DNA of 64,000 nt from Ostrinia nubilalis (taxonomy: Eukaryota; Arthropoda; Insecta; Lepidoptera; Crambidae), in NCBI RefSeq assembly GCF_963855985.1, contig NC_087095.1:14518001-14582000 (forward strand). The letters are read 5' to 3'. Positions 20,465 through 31,307 of the stretch are shown piece by piece. The notes beneath the pieces are model-generated. The model ran no database searches and was not told the DNA's origin. It was given only the letters and a program-made list of their open reading frames with translations. Every line of letters begins with the position of its first letter. The stretch's first letter is position 1. The translations under genes and the position numbers were made by a program.

Positions 20465-21363
20465 TCCAATATAGCTTGATTAGAATGACAGCTGCCATCA
20501 AAAGTAACGACATAACTTTGTAGTAGCGATCAATGAGAGCTAAATATTGGCGGACAAGAAATAATTCACGTCTGACCTACAAACAATATTTTCGACGACA
20601 GTGCTTCCAATAAAAATGTTAATTTCGTGTAAATGCAGCGTTAAATTACACCAATAAGTAGTAATTCGAAATTATAAAAATCAAGCTAGAGTATTAACGA
20701 CGTCTCTACAAGGTTATCTCGAGTTACAAAAATGTTAGTGTTGGGACATATCGACAAATGTCATATTAAATTAAAACTAATTTTTTAACATATTTAACAA
20801 ATTTTTTTTCTAACTAATTTTTTAACATATTTAAGTCAAGTTATACGTTTTTCTAAATTTTCACTATTAAAAACCAAAAAACATTTCATTCTTAAATAAT
20901 CAAACATCGGAAATCAATCACCGGTAATTTTTTGGGTATTCATAGCACCGTTGCTCTAGAAGAGATGCCCACCGCCCTCTAGCGAGAGGAAAAAACCACT
21001 GAAGAACACTGATGATAATGACTACGACTTAGGTTGTACACCCTTGACATGAATTTAAAATTTTACTGTCTTTAAATTTAAATTATAATTGTAATTTTTA
21101 TGAATAAAGATATGAAGAAAAATTGGGTGCATTTTTTTATATCATTTTTTCGAAAACTTATCGATACATCTATGTGAACCGTACGAAACATACCCAGCAC
21201 TAGTCACATTCGTTTGACAGCTGTCATTCTAATCAAGCTATATTGGATAGACATAACCATTGTTCGAAAATAATTTTTTTCTGATATTTAACCACTTGTC
21301 ATTTGACGTCTGTCAAATTTGACTGTTGGTTATTTTAACTACGAATCAAAAAACTGGGCCTAA

Positions 21364-22139
21364 GTAAAAGTTATACTCGGGTTGAACACAACATATTATA
21401 GTGACATTTAGAATGGACATTAAAAACATTTTTAATTTTTACTACGCGTTAGTCACCTAAGGGAGGTAAAAATGCTGCTGGTAAAAAAAAAAGAAAAATA
21501 ATAACAATGCCCACACTCTTATTACAGCACGATCCATTACATCTACTAGCAGTGTAACCTACTTGCCTTTAGCTTAAGGACAGATAACATACGTAATACT
21601 TAACGTGTAATTTAATGTACAGTAAGTTTAAATGATCTGATTTGATTTAGGTAAAGATCAAAGTTTAAGAATTAATTTGAATACTTATTGAATATTTTTA
21701 TAGACGCGACTCCATAACAATTATATTATCCAAGTATGTACAGGTAGACAAACAAAGACCCGACAATTTTCACGTTAAAATCAGCGCGTGTTTTAATGGA
21801 GCTTTTACCTGTAATTCAATGTATCAACATCAATAAACAGGGAACGAATAATCCGGCCCATCCAGATGATAAATTTTTTTTGCTTGTGCTTTTTTGTATA
21901 TTATTTATAGTAAAAATTGTGCGAAGCTACTCTTACGATTCTATAATCGTAGGTAAGAGTAGCTTCGCACAATTTTTTGTTCTATAACTGACAAAAAATA
22001 TGAAAATCCATCCAATCCATTCACACAAAAATATTTTTAAAAATTGATTTCAATATCGCATGAATAGTTGGAATTTTTCTTTTACAGGTTTTCCATTATT
22101 ATAATAAACGAGTATTACAACTTTCCGACGTAGGGTAGG
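21364..22139. other. No gene; contains one short hairpin
   Basis: AT-rich. The 63-codon frame at 21796-21987 is produced by the hairpin at 21912-21975 and its flanks. Confidence 0.4.
21912..21975. repeat. Short near-perfect hairpin
   Basis: AAAAATTGTGCGAAGCTACT..CTTACGAT is followed after about six bases by ATCG...TAGGTAAGAGTAGCTTCGCACAATTTTT. The stem is about 27 bp with a 4-base bulge (AGGT against nothing). Could be a tiny foldback element; no clear duplication flanks it. Confidence 0.8.
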
Positions 22140-22275
22140 GTACCGACGAGGTGGTCAGACGCGGTTAGGAAGACAGCGAGTGGAAATTATACATCATGCG
22201 GTCCACAAAGCTTATGACCGCAGTCTATGGAGAAACACTACATGTGGTCGGATCCTCATCAGTGAGGGACCGAGA
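22140..22275 (+). repeat. Possible LINE tail fragment
   Basis: GACGCGGTTAGGAAGACAGC, then ATGGAGAAACACTACATGTG, CGGATCCTCATCAGTGAGGG and ACCGAGAAAGTAGAAG resemble the 3' wording of another lepidopteran LINE family, as I recall it. No complete reading frame. Confidence 0.4.
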
Positions 22276-23088
22276 AAGTAGAAGATTTACCAACTGTCAT
22301 ACGCTTTTAACCACGTACACAAACGATTAACAGCCACATGTCATATCGAACGCTGGGCTTACTCTACTCGTACAATAGTGGTATTACCTATCATTGCTCT
22401 TTCATTGCACACCACACAAAATTGTAACTTACCTTTAATTGCAAAGTAAAATAATGTTTACAGGTTAATCTCTTTTACCGATTTTTATTGTATCTTATAG
22501 GTACGATACAAAACTGTCCCAGTCTACTGGCGTGCCCTAGACTCTCAGAAACGCGGGGTGTAACGGAAAATTTGGACTTACGCCAAATGAGTTAATGGTT
22601 GATAAGCTAAGGTTAATTCGGCTTTGTTTCTGAGCGTCTGCTCCAAAGTATTAAATTTAGTAAATGAGCCCAGAAAATGCCTCAATTGTAAGCTTAAAGT
22701 TACGCTTTTGTTTAATTAAAGGGAACAATTTCGGGCCCCGAAGATTTATAATTGGTGATTAAGATTTTGAAATCATATAAGTTCAGCTTTGAAACTCAAA
22801 TGTATTTGATAATAGCATATTATTATAAATAGCACGGAATATTTATTATTAAACTAGGCAAAATTGTTAAGCTATCTTACTTATTCGGGACTAGAATTTG
22901 ATTCTCCTGGTGAGTACAGCTAAGGCTTTTCCAACTAAGTCATATGCCCAGGGGGGAAACGGAATATAAAGGCGATTAGGAAGTGCCTAGGGCATCCTTG
23001 GCTAATGGCGTTATATTTATATAAAACCAGAAGTTTGTGTTGTGAGTATAACTGCCAGCTTCTTAATAAAATAAATGACAACAGCTAA
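22276..23088. other. No gene recognised
   Basis: AT-rich; no TIR pair, no RNA gene. Confidence 0.4.
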
Positions 23089-23176
23089 TTAATCCTTCAA
23101 GCTCCGCGAATCTAGACACAATAGATAATCAATTGTTATGACAATAATGAATGCCGTCTGAGACTCAATCGGTTAA
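23089..23176. mobile_element. 80-bp TTAA-flanked insertion, copy 2
   Basis: TTAA (23089-23092), 80 bp starting TCCTTCAAGCTCCGCG and ending GACTCAATCGG, TTAA (23173-23176). Exactly the same length as the copy at 7529-7608, with about five or six substitutions, and in an unrelated context. Confidence 0.75.
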
Positions 23177-23246
23177 GGTAACTTTTAAATGCTCTCTTAA
23201 AGGTTCAATTCTTCCTTCCATCGTCAGTTTCTGTTTTTAAACTCTT

Positions 23247-23697
23247 TGTTTCGTACCGAAATATATTTATTAGTTTCTTAATTTTAGTTTAAGATAAAAC
23301 AACACAAACTGGAAGGAATTTGCTCTTTTCTTAATTGCATTTTTTAATCACAAACTGGCAACATTCTTTCCAATCCTATGGAGCTAGGCTCGCGATTGCG
23401 ATTGCGACGCCCCCCAGTGACGCAAGAGTTTTGAGTTCGGAAGGACGCCTGTGCGCAACAGCGGTGTGTTCTTAAATTCGGCAACCATATAAGCGTTTGT
23501 CAATTTCCAAAATCAAGTGAATCTAATGAGTGCGGGATCCAGCCCCTATGGAACTATGGTCTTTCTCATCAATATGTGCTAATACTTCACAAACAAACTG
23601 CATTTCGGAGATACGCCGGGCCCGGCTGAGCACGCGGCTGGCACTGTGGAAAAGAGGTTTGTTCGCCGTTTGTTTTGAAAATTTAGTATAGCTAACA
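23247..23697 (+). repeat. 5' LTR of BEL/Pao element
   Basis: TG...CA ends, 451 bp. A TATA-like CATATAAG lies at about 23487-23494, a candidate core promoter. A short GC-rich stretch (GCGATTGCGATTGCGACGCC) lies near its middle. Confidence 0.93.
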
Positions 23698-23706
23698 TAT
23701 TATTTG

Positions 23707-23722
23707 TTGGTCCTACGACCCG
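23707..23722 (+). other. Candidate primer-binding site
   Basis: TTGGTCCTACGACCCG begins about nine bases after the 5' LTR. A TGG start complements the CCA end of a tRNA. I cannot name the tRNA from sequence alone. Confidence 0.5.
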
Positions 23723-23821
23723 AATTTTCATTTTCCTTCCAATTGTGTAGTTTTATCGTAATTTTAGCGTACATACGTACCACATTTTTCATTCCACGTG
23801 CGACCATCTTTGTAACGCAAA

Positions 23822-26800
23822 ATGGCGCAATCGAAAGTGGAAAATGATTCCAAGACCTCATTAGATTCCAATAGCGAGAGTAGTAGTTCATGTGTTCAGG
23901 ATATTTTCGAGCGAGATTTAATTTTAGACGATTTAAAGAGAACATTACAGTTTGCAACTACAGATATTCAAAAATTCATTTCACGTACCAAAGATTTGTC
24001 AGCTCTTCAAAGAAAGTTTAGCAAATTGCAAACTAAAGTCGAAAAGTCTCTCATTAAATCTAAATCATTCAATAAAGAGGAACAAATCAAAATTAGAAAC
24101 GACTTCGACGATTCGTATTATGCAATTGTCACTCAAGTAGATAAATTAAAACAATGTCAGGAGCAAAGCAGACGAATGAGTCGTCCCTTTGCTAATTCAG
24201 AATTTTCTAGTAATGCTAAATTACCTACTTTGCCTTTGCCCAGTTTCTCTGGCGAAAGCACAGAATGGAATTCATATTTCGATTTGTTTTGTTCTCTCGT
24301 TCACCACAATACTGCCTACATGGATGCGGAAAAGTTTAGGTATTTGCTTCTTACGTTAAAAAATGAACCATTCAACCTTATAAAGTCCATTCCAATCACT
24401 GATGCTAATTATTTCGTAGCAATACAAATATTAACTTCACGTTATGAAAACAAAAGAATCATAGCTTCGAATCATCTTGATAAAATACTCAACATTCCAT
24501 CTTGTAACGTAAAATCAACGAGTGATTTACGTAACTTATTAAATACATTCCAAGAAAACATTAAACCTCTTGAAGTAATGAAGTTTCCCACCAGTGAATG
24601 GAGTTTCGTTTTGTTACACATTTTACTACGTAAAATTCCCGCATCTGTTCGTAAGCAATTCGAGTTATCATTGTGTTCACCTTCAGACATTCCAGAGGTC
24701 AACACATTCATTTCATTTTTAGAGCGTGAACTTATCGCTGAGGAGTTTTCTAACGATAATTTCGGGCAGTCGAGTAAAATTATTAACAATAAAGGCGGTA
24801 GATTTGGCTCACAGTCTAGCTCGCGAGCGGCGCCCCCTAGCGGCAATATGGCCGCCGGTCAGCGACAAGCCTTCGCGGCGAACTTCGCGCCGCAATCCTC
24901 TGACGTGTCAGGCAACACTCAGCCTAATCGGCATAGCGATAAGGCACATTGTTTGTTATGTGATGCTCAACATACGTTGACGAAATGTTCTAAGTTTTTG
25001 AATCTTTCAATAAAAGATCGATTTTCTTTTATTAAAAACAAAAGTGTTTGTTACAATTGTTTACATCTCGGCCATAACGTGAGCCAATGTAAATCCAATT
25101 TTTCGTGTAGGAATTGTCAGAAGCGCCATCACACATTAATTCATTTTGACAATAATGTAAACAAAGCGTTCGATCCGAGTAGCGGTACTAATCAGTCCGT
25201 CCCGCTCCCGCTCACGGCGGAGTGTAATAATGTTGTCTCTGTTTCTATGACTGATGCCCAGCTGACTTTAACGTCAACTCGAGATAAGGAAAACGATTCT
25301 ATTGTGCGTACAAGTACGGTGCTATTGTCTACGGCACTTGTCGATGTTTATATTGATGACCACAAGTTATCAACCGTGCGCTGTTTAATTGATACGGGCA
25401 GCCAGGCTACTTTCATTTCGGAAGCGTGTGCACAACGTTTAGGTATTTCACGTAGACGTGTGAACGTTCCGCAAGTTTATGGAATAAATAATAACAAACC
25501 GGTTTATCCTAAAGGAGTGGCTTCTTTCTTCATTGCGCCTAGAAATCAATCGCAACCATCGATTCATGTTGATGCATTGATTTTGCCCAAATTAATTACA
25601 ACACAAATGCCTACTTGTCAATTACCTTATACAGGGTGGTCTCATATTCAAAACTTAACTTTAGCTGATCCGAGTTTTCATACACCACAACCAGTGGAAA
25701 TGCTTTTAGGTGCTGACATTATTCCGCAAATTTTATTGCATAACACAATCACGGGTCTACCAGGTTCACCAATTGCTATGAATAGTATTTTTGGTTATTT
25801 ATTGTTGGGTAAACTCGATTTGAATTCATCGACTGAGGTTTCTCTTCCGGTCCAGGTGTGTCACAGCTCTGTTAACGACGACTTTGTCCTCCAGCGATTT
25901 TGGGAATTAGAAACAATTTCTGAACAAAAGTCTCTCACTCCTGATGAACTTTTGTGTCAATCCTTTTTTGAAAACACGCATACGCGTAATGAGTGTGGGC
26001 GATACGTGGTCGCTCTTCCCTTCAAACCTGACGCACCGCCCCTCGGCGAGTCGCGGGATATTGCTATTTCTAGATTTCGTAAATTAGAGTACAAACTCGA
26101 GCGCAATTCGCAGCTCAAACATGATTATCACGCGTGCCTCCAGGAGTACTTAGAGCTCGGCCACATGGAGCCCGTCGATAGTCCAGCAGCTGCAGGTGGT
26201 AACTATTATATACCGCACCACGCCGTGGTCAAAGAATCTAGTGAAACCACCAAAACCAGAGTAGTTTACGACGCAAGCTCTAAGACTACAAACGGTTTTT
26301 CTCTAAACGACAATTTGTTAATTGGTCCAAAGCTTCATTTAGATATTGTTGATGTGTTATTAAAATTTCGCATTCATTTAATTGCTTTCACAGCTGATAT
26401 CAAACAAATGTATCGTAACATTATGATTCGTGAATCAGATAGGGATTTTCAGCGCATAGTGTGGCGCACCTCGCCCGAGGAGCCCCTACGCGATTACAGA
26501 CTTTGCACTGTGACCTTTGGAGTTAGCTCATCGCCCTATCTTGCTCTTCGCACCATTCAGCAGCTCGCTCATGACGAGGCCGCACGCTTCCCGCGCGCAT
26601 CGCAGGTCCTCATGCGCGACGTATTTGTAGACGATGTCGTATCGGGTGAAAGTGATGAGTCACGGGCTCTCGCCCTACAACAAGAGTTGATAGGTATTTG
26701 TCAATCCGCAGGTTTTGAGTTGCACAAGTGGCATAGTAATTCTCCCGCCTTACTTCTCGGTTCTCAACCGACAGTTTCTCATGGTGAGCGGTGCGAAAGT

Positions 26801-29191
26801 GTGCCCTTCGCACACATGGAGAATGACTCATCCACTAAGGTCCTAGGTATGCAGTGGGACCCGAACTTAGATACTTTTGGTTTCAGTGTGAAAAGTTACT
26901 CTGAAAAATGTACAAAGAGGTCCATTCTTTCAGAAATTGCACGTATTTACGACCCTCTCGGTCTTTTATCTCCAGTGACTTTATTTGCAAAACATTTAAT
27001 TCAATTATTGTGGATTTCTTCTGTGGACTGGGACGAAACCCCACCACAAGACATAGTCGATTCGTGGGCCAGCTTTACAAGTCAGCTTCCACTATTATCT
27101 AAAATTAGCTTTCCGCGTCATGTTTTCCCTCAAAATTGTAAATTACAGCTTCACGGCTTTTCAGACGCCTCCGAAAAGGCATACGCAGCATGTGTTTATC
27201 TCCGCGCGCAGCGCGAGGATGGTAGTGTGTGCGTGTCCTTATTGTTAGCGAAAACACGCGTCGCGCCTACGCGTCGCGTATCTATTCCCCGTCTCGAACT
27301 GATGGGAGGTGTTTTGTTATCACAACTTATTAAAAAGGTGTTACAAAATTATAGTGATAAAATACAAGGTGATCAAATTCATACTTGGTCGGATTCAAGT
27401 ATTGTTTTAGCATGGTTGCGTTCACCGCCCCATGAATGGAAAACATTTGTTTCAAACCGTACTACGGAGATATTGAATATTGTCCCCGCGGATTGTTGGC
27501 GGCACGTCCCGTCGGCCGACAACCCCGCGGACGCTGCTTCGCGCGGCATGTTACCTGCTGCTTTCTTGCACCATGAGATGTGGTTTCATGGGCCTCGCTG
27601 GTTGAGCGAGGATGAAAGTATGTGGCCTGTTCCAAAGCCTGTTCTTCCTACTGATGAAGAAAAGCGTAATGTTGTGTTGTGTTCGAGTTCTTCTGCTCCA
27701 AACGAGGACGTAGAAATTATTTCACGTTTTTCTTCACTCGGTAGACTTGTTCGTGTTACGGCTTTGATATTTCGTTTCTATCACAAGTGTAGAAAGGTCA
27801 ATATTTCGAGTTCAAAACACATTACTGTGTCAGAGTATAATTTCGCTTTGAATCGACTTATACGAGTTGTTCAACATTCAGTTTTCAATGATGATATTTT
27901 GAAGATTTGTAATGGGCAATCACCATCAAATCAATTAAAACGTCTTAATCCTTTTATAGATTCAAACAAGTTGCTTCGCGTTGGCGGTAGAATTCATAAA
28001 TCGCTTTTATCTTTTGAGTCAAAACATCAATTGATTTTACCTAAAAAACATCCTTTAACTTATTTACTAATTGACTTTATTCACGTTTCAAACTTGCACA
28101 GTGGGGCTCAAAGCACCCAATATACACTTTTACAAAAGTATTGGATATTATCAAGTCGTGACGTCATCCGCCAACGCATTCATCGATGCGTCCGTTGTGT
28201 TCGTGCGCGCCCCGCGCACACGCAGCCGTCAATGGGTTTGTTGCCCGCAGCTCGCTTGCGACCGGCCAGACCATTCATAAAAACTTCGGTAGATTTCGCA
28301 GGTCCATTTTACGTTCGGGCAAATAAGGTTCGTAACGCTAAAATAGTTAAATGTTATGTAGCAGTTTTCGTATGTATGAGCGTTAAGGCTATACATTTAG
28401 AGATCGTTTCGGAGCTTTCCACAGAAGCGTTTTTAGCTACACTTAGGCGTTTTGTTTCGCGACGCGGTTTGTGTACGGATATTTATTCAGACTGTGGAAA
28501 GAATTTCGTGGGATGCGATAGGTATCTTACGGAATTATATAGTTTCTTGCGTAATGACGTAGTACAAACTACGCTCAATTCAAAAGTTCTTGGTCAAGGC
28601 ATCACTTGGCATTTTCAACCCCCATACGCTAGTCATTTTGGTGGACTATTCGAAGCGGGTGTTAAAAGCTTTAAGCATCATTTTCATCGTGTGGTCGGCA
28701 CACGAACTTTGACATATGACGAGATGCATACGCTCTTATGTCAAATAGAGGCGATTCTCAATTCGCGCCCACTTTGTGTTTTAAGTGCAGACTCAAGGGA
28801 TCCTCTCCCTTTGACTCCATCACATTTTTTAATAGGTGAGCCCTTAACGTCAATTCCTGACATTTCTTTAGTGGATGAGAATCCTAGCCGCTTAGTAAGA
28901 TGGCGTCTCATCCAACAGTCCACTCAACATTTTTGGAAGAGATGGAGTCTTGAGTATTTACATCATATTCAACAAGCAACCAAGTGGTTTAGTAATCGCG
29001 GTGCCCCGATTCGTGAGGGCATGATTGTGGTGTTACGCGAAGACAACGTTCCTCCCTTGCAGTGGAGACTTGCGCGTGTTCACGCCTTACACCCAGGTCC
29101 TGACGGGATCTGTCGGGTCGTTACTTTACAAATTGGACAGTCGTTCTTCAAACGAGCTGTTGTTAAGATTTGTCCTCTTCCTGTTGAGTAG
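23822..29191 (+). CDS. BEL/Pao Gag-Pol polyprotein, 1789 aa
   Basis: Encodes the structural and replication enzymes of the LTR element. Visible blocks in order: a Gag-like region of the DUF1759 type (about residues 136-290, starting LPTLPLPSFSGESTEW); two cysteine clusters of zinc-knuckle type (about 375-440, including CYNCLHLGHNVSQC); an aspartic protease with LIDTGSQATF (about 520-530); reverse transcriptase with FTADIKQMY (about 855) and the catalytic FVDDVV box (about 933); a Pao-type peptidase A17/RNase H-like region (about 1080-1290, with HGFSDASEKAY and SIPRLELMGG); an HHCC integrase zinc region (about 1420-1465); and an integrase core with SVDFAGPF (about 1488), SDCGKNF (about 1555) and FEAGVKS (about 1610). 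The start ATG at 23822 is the first in frame after the primer site. Gag and Pol are one frame with no stop or shift between them, usual for BEL/Pao. No frameshift was found. Confidence 0.95.
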   Translation: MAQSKVENDSKTSLDSNSESSSSCVQDIFERDLILDDLKRTLQFATTDIQKFISRTKDLSALQRKFSKLQTKVEKSLIKSKSFNKEEQIKIRNDFDDSYYAIVTQVDKLKQCQEQSRRMSRPFANSEFSSNAKLPTLPLPSFSGESTEWNSYFDLFCSLVHHNTAYMDAEKFRYLLLTLKNEPFNLIKSIPITDANYFVAIQILTSRYENKRIIASNHLDKILNIPSCNVKSTSDLRNLLNTFQENIKPLEVMKFPTSEWSFVLLHILLRKIPASVRKQFELSLCSPSDIPEVNTFISFLERELIAEEFSNDNFGQSSKIINNKGGRFGSQSSSRAAPPSGNMAAGQRQAFAANFAPQSSDVSGNTQPNRHSDKAHCLLCDAQHTLTKCSKFLNLSIKDRFSFIKNKSVCYNCLHLGHNVSQCKSNFSCRNCQKRHHTLIHFDNNVNKAFDPSSGTNQSVPLPLTAECNNVVSVSMTDAQLTLTSTRDKENDSIVRTSTVLLSTALVDVYIDDHKLSTVRCLIDTGSQATFISEACAQRLGISRRRVNVPQVYGINNNKPVYPKGVASFFIAPRNQSQPSIHVDALILPKLITTQMPTCQLPYTGWSHIQNLTLADPSFHTPQPVEMLLGADIIPQILLHNTITGLPGSPIAMNSIFGYLLLGKLDLNSSTEVSLPVQVCHSSVNDDFVLQRFWELETISEQKSLTPDELLCQSFFENTHTRNECGRYVVALPFKPDAPPLGESRDIAISRFRKLEYKLERNSQLKHDYHACLQEYLELGHMEPVDSPAAAGGNYYIPHHAVVKESSETTKTRVVYDASSKTTNGFSLNDNLLIGPKLHLDIVDVLLKFRIHLIAFTADIKQMYRNIMIRESDRDFQRIVWRTSPEEPLRDYRLCTVTFGVSSSPYLALRTIQQLAHDEAARFPRASQVLMRDVFVDDVVSGESDESRALALQQELIGICQSAGFELHKWHSNSPALLLGSQPTVSHGERCESVPFAHMENDSSTKVLGMQWDPNLDTFGFSVKSYSEKCTKRSILSEIARIYDPLGLLSPVTLFAKHLIQLLWISSVDWDETPPQDIVDSWASFTSQLPLLSKISFPRHVFPQNCKLQLHGFSDASEKAYAACVYLRAQREDGSVCVSLLLAKTRVAPTRRVSIPRLELMGGVLLSQLIKKVLQNYSDKIQGDQIHTWSDSSIVLAWLRSPPHEWKTFVSNRTTEILNIVPADCWRHVPSADNPADAASRGMLPAAFLHHEMWFHGPRWLSEDESMWPVPKPVLPTDEEKRNVVLCSSSSAPNEDVEIISRFSSLGRLVRVTALIFRFYHKCRKVNISSSKHITVSEYNFALNRLIRVVQHSVFNDDILKICNGQSPSNQLKRLNPFIDSNKLLRVGGRIHKSLLSFESKHQLILPKKHPLTYLLIDFIHVSNLHSGAQSTQYTLLQKYWILSSRDVIRQRIHRCVRCVRARPAHTQPSMGLLPAARLRPARPFIKTSVDFAGPFYVRANKVRNAKIVKCYVAVFVCMSVKAIHLEIVSELSTEAFLATLRRFVSRRGLCTDIYSDCGKNFVGCDRYLTELYSFLRNDVVQTTLNSKVLGQGITWHFQPPYASHFGGLFEAGVKSFKHHFHRVVGTRTLTYDEMHTLLCQIEAILNSRPLCVLSADSRDPLPLTPSHFLIGEPLTSIPDISLVDENPSRLVRWRLIQQSTQHFWKRWSLEYLHHIQQATKWFSNRGAPIREGMIVVLREDNVPPLQWRLARVHALHPGPDGICRVVTLQIGQSFFKRAVVKICPLPVE

Positions 29192-29341
29192 GGAGTAGGT
29201 ACGTTTTGCATCTAAGTAAAGCTAGAGTAGTTTTAGGTTTATAGTTAGGTTTCACTCTACAAATAGCTTAGATACTTGTAAGTTTCTTATCTTAGGTTTT
29301 GTCTTGTTAAAAGATACTCGGTACTTTTAAGGTGAGCGGTA

Positions 29342-29792
29342 TGTTTCGTACCGAAATATATTTATTAGTTTCTTAATTTTAGTTTAAGATAAAACAACAC
29401 AAACTGGAAGGAATTTGCTCTTTTCTTAATTGCATTTTTTAATCACAAACTGGCAACATTCTTTCCAATCCTATGGAGCTAGGCTCGCGATTGCGATTGC
29501 GACGCCCCCCAGTGACGCAAGAGTTTTGAGTTCGGAAGGACGCCTGTGCGCAACAGCGGTGTGTTCTTAAATTCGGCAACCATATAAGCGTTTGTCAATT
29601 TCCAAAATCAAGTGAATCTAATGAGTGCGGGATCCAGCCCCTATGGAACTATGGTCTTTCTCATCAATATGTGCTAATACTTCACAAACAAACTGCATTT
29701 CGGAGATACGCCGGGCCCGGCTGAGCACGCGGCTGGCACTGTGGAAAAGAGGTTTGTTCGCCGTTTGTTTTGAAAATTTAGTATAGCTAACA
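29342..29792 (+). repeat. 3' LTR of BEL/Pao element
   Basis: Identical to the 5' LTR as far as I can read. The preceding tract (AAGGTGAGCGGTA) is only weakly purine-rich, so the polypurine tract is not clear-cut. Confidence 0.93.
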
Positions 29793-29797
29793 CTCTT

Positions 29798-30955
29798 AAA
29801 TGAATTTGCCCACGCGTAAAGTCGCAGGTAGAACCCACCATTTTCACAAGCATAAAATTGTACTTGATACTTAAGCCTTTGTTCAATTAAGTCCATTTTA
29901 AAACGACGCTCGTGCCAGCGTGGCGTGACGGGTAAAAATGAGTTAGATTAACTTCTACGTACAATAACTTAGAAGACTGATTGAGAATAAATGGCATTGT
30001 TTTTAACGGGCCCACGTTGCACGATACCGTAAGAACGTAATTACCACTTACGGCTTTTTTCTCGGAAAGTCGTATTGTTTGTAGGTTTTTGGGTTAGATC
30101 CCCGTCGTAAAATGGTTTATGGATAACTTTTTATTGGTCAAATAAAAAGGGTAATTAAATTCAATATTTAGGAGTCATTAAGTACTTACTCTACACAGTA
30201 CCAACTTTGATTTAAAGGCGTAAGTAACTTCGAAACGACTTTGTTAAAATCTGCAACTGATGTAAAATGTTGCAGGATAAGCAACAAAGTTCACAACAGT
30301 CAACAATTTGTAAAGCGAAAAAACGTAAAAGAATATTAATTGCTGGATTTGGAAGTTCAACATTTCGTGGAAGTCATGTCTATCAGATTATAACAACAGG
30401 CTTCAAAATAATAATAAATTAAATAATATTACACGAGTAATACGAGAATTTAAATTAGTAAAAGGGGAAATGTTTCTTATAATAATTATTATTTGCTATC
30501 CAAAGCTCTACTAGCGACCTGATTGTCCAGTGTAAATAACAACATTTATTTAAAGGCTCTGTTACATTAGAAAAGTAGAACAGTATGGGGATGGTGTAAC
30601 TGTCACTTTTAGCATTCTTATTCATTGCTCGTGTTAAAATAGTAATTTTCTTGGCACTATTATAAGTTTTGTTTGTGACTTGTGTTTACTGCGACTGGCT
30701 TTGTAATTTCTAGTTAACTTAAATTGGACTGTGTAATAGTACTTGTTATTTTAATGACCTTTATCATTAACATTTATAAATATAAAAATGCACACTCGAA
30801 AATGAGCAAAGCTTACCATGGTGTAGATATCCATGGCGTCCTATGAAATCTTAATACATGCTTTAAGCTTTATAAATTCAAGATTTTCAAAGCGTAATCG
30901 TATATTTTCAGGCAGTAGAGTTGACTTGTATTGAAGTTTCCAATAACCTAACTGG
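29798..30955. other. No gene recognised
   Basis: AT-rich flank. Minus-strand ORFs at 29618-29896 run back into the LTR and are not genes. Confidence 0.4.
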
Positions 30956-30958
30956 GTA

Positions 30959-31027
30959 CAGTCCGCGTCAAATAGTTCATGACACCCAAAGTAGCATAAG
31001 GTTGTGTTCTCAACTTTTTGGCCACTG
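30959..31027. repeat. Short palindromic repeat family T4, copy 1
   Basis: CAGTCCGCGTCAAATAGTTC, ATGACACCCAAAGTAGC, then CAACTTTTTGGCCACTG. Shares order and wording with 41264-41387 but is shortened at the right end, where it adjoins another MITE. Confidence 0.62.
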
Positions 31028-31151
31028 TAAAGCTGGGTTACACCATCCAACTTTGACCGTAACTATGACGATAACCGGTGCTTTTTGTATGGATTTTGAC
31101 AGATTTTTGACGTTTGTCTAAGTTAAATTAAGATGATGCAACCCAGCCTAA
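31028..31151. mobile_element. 120-bp MITE family T5, copy 1
   Basis: TAA on both sides (31028-31030, 31149-31151). Ends AGCTGGGTTACACCATC and, complemented, GGCTGGGTTGCATCATC. The core includes ATAACCGGTGCTTTTTGTAT and GACAGATTTTTGACG. One of seven copies in the window. Confidence 0.82.
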
Positions 31152-31307
31152 GTGTCACGAGCCATTTGACTCTGATTGCAAGCTGTTCAACTACAGAATG
31201 CAACTGCAATATTTTTGCACTGTTTGTCTCATCTGGATGCTTATAAAATTACTCATTTCAAATATTATGATAGGTATTCTTGACTGTATGTGTTTGAACA
31301 CCTCATA

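Larger units (their letters stand above)
19253..21363. mobile_element. 2.1-kb TIR element with TAA duplication (T3)
   Basis: TAA (19253-19255), GGCCCAGTTCTTTGATTCAT...AGTTAAAATAAC at the left; the complement of GGCCCAGTTTTTTGATTCGT...AGTTAAAATAAC at the right, ending at 21360, then TAA. TIRs exceed 40 bp and subterminal regions also resemble each other. The 3-bp TAA fits PIF/Harbinger. A second internal inverted pair (CCAATATAGCTTGATTAGAA at 20466 and its complement at about 21225-21245) belongs to the same arms. No transposase frame is visible. A separate 1.1-kb element is nested in the left arm. Confidence 0.8.
23242..29797 (+). mobile_element. Intact BEL/Pao LTR retrotransposon
   Basis: LTRs of 451 bp at 23247-23697 and 29342-29792, beginning TGTTTCG and ending GCTAACA, read identical base for base by eye. 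CTCTT (23242-23246 and 29793-29797) is the 5-bp target duplication. One uninterrupted Gag-Pol ORF lies between them. Identical LTRs, intact ORF and clean duplication point to a recent insertion. There is no env-like ORF between the pol stop (29191) and the 3' LTR. It is the only element in the window that looks potentially autonomous. Confidence 0.95.

Noticed and set aside
20110..20469. 119-codon minus-strand ORF inside the nested TIR element, considered as transposase
   Set aside because: No catalytic motif; its start lies in the TIR itself.
29192..29341. Envelope gene between pol and the 3' LTR of the BEL/Pao element
   Set aside because: Only 150 bp of non-coding sequence is present.
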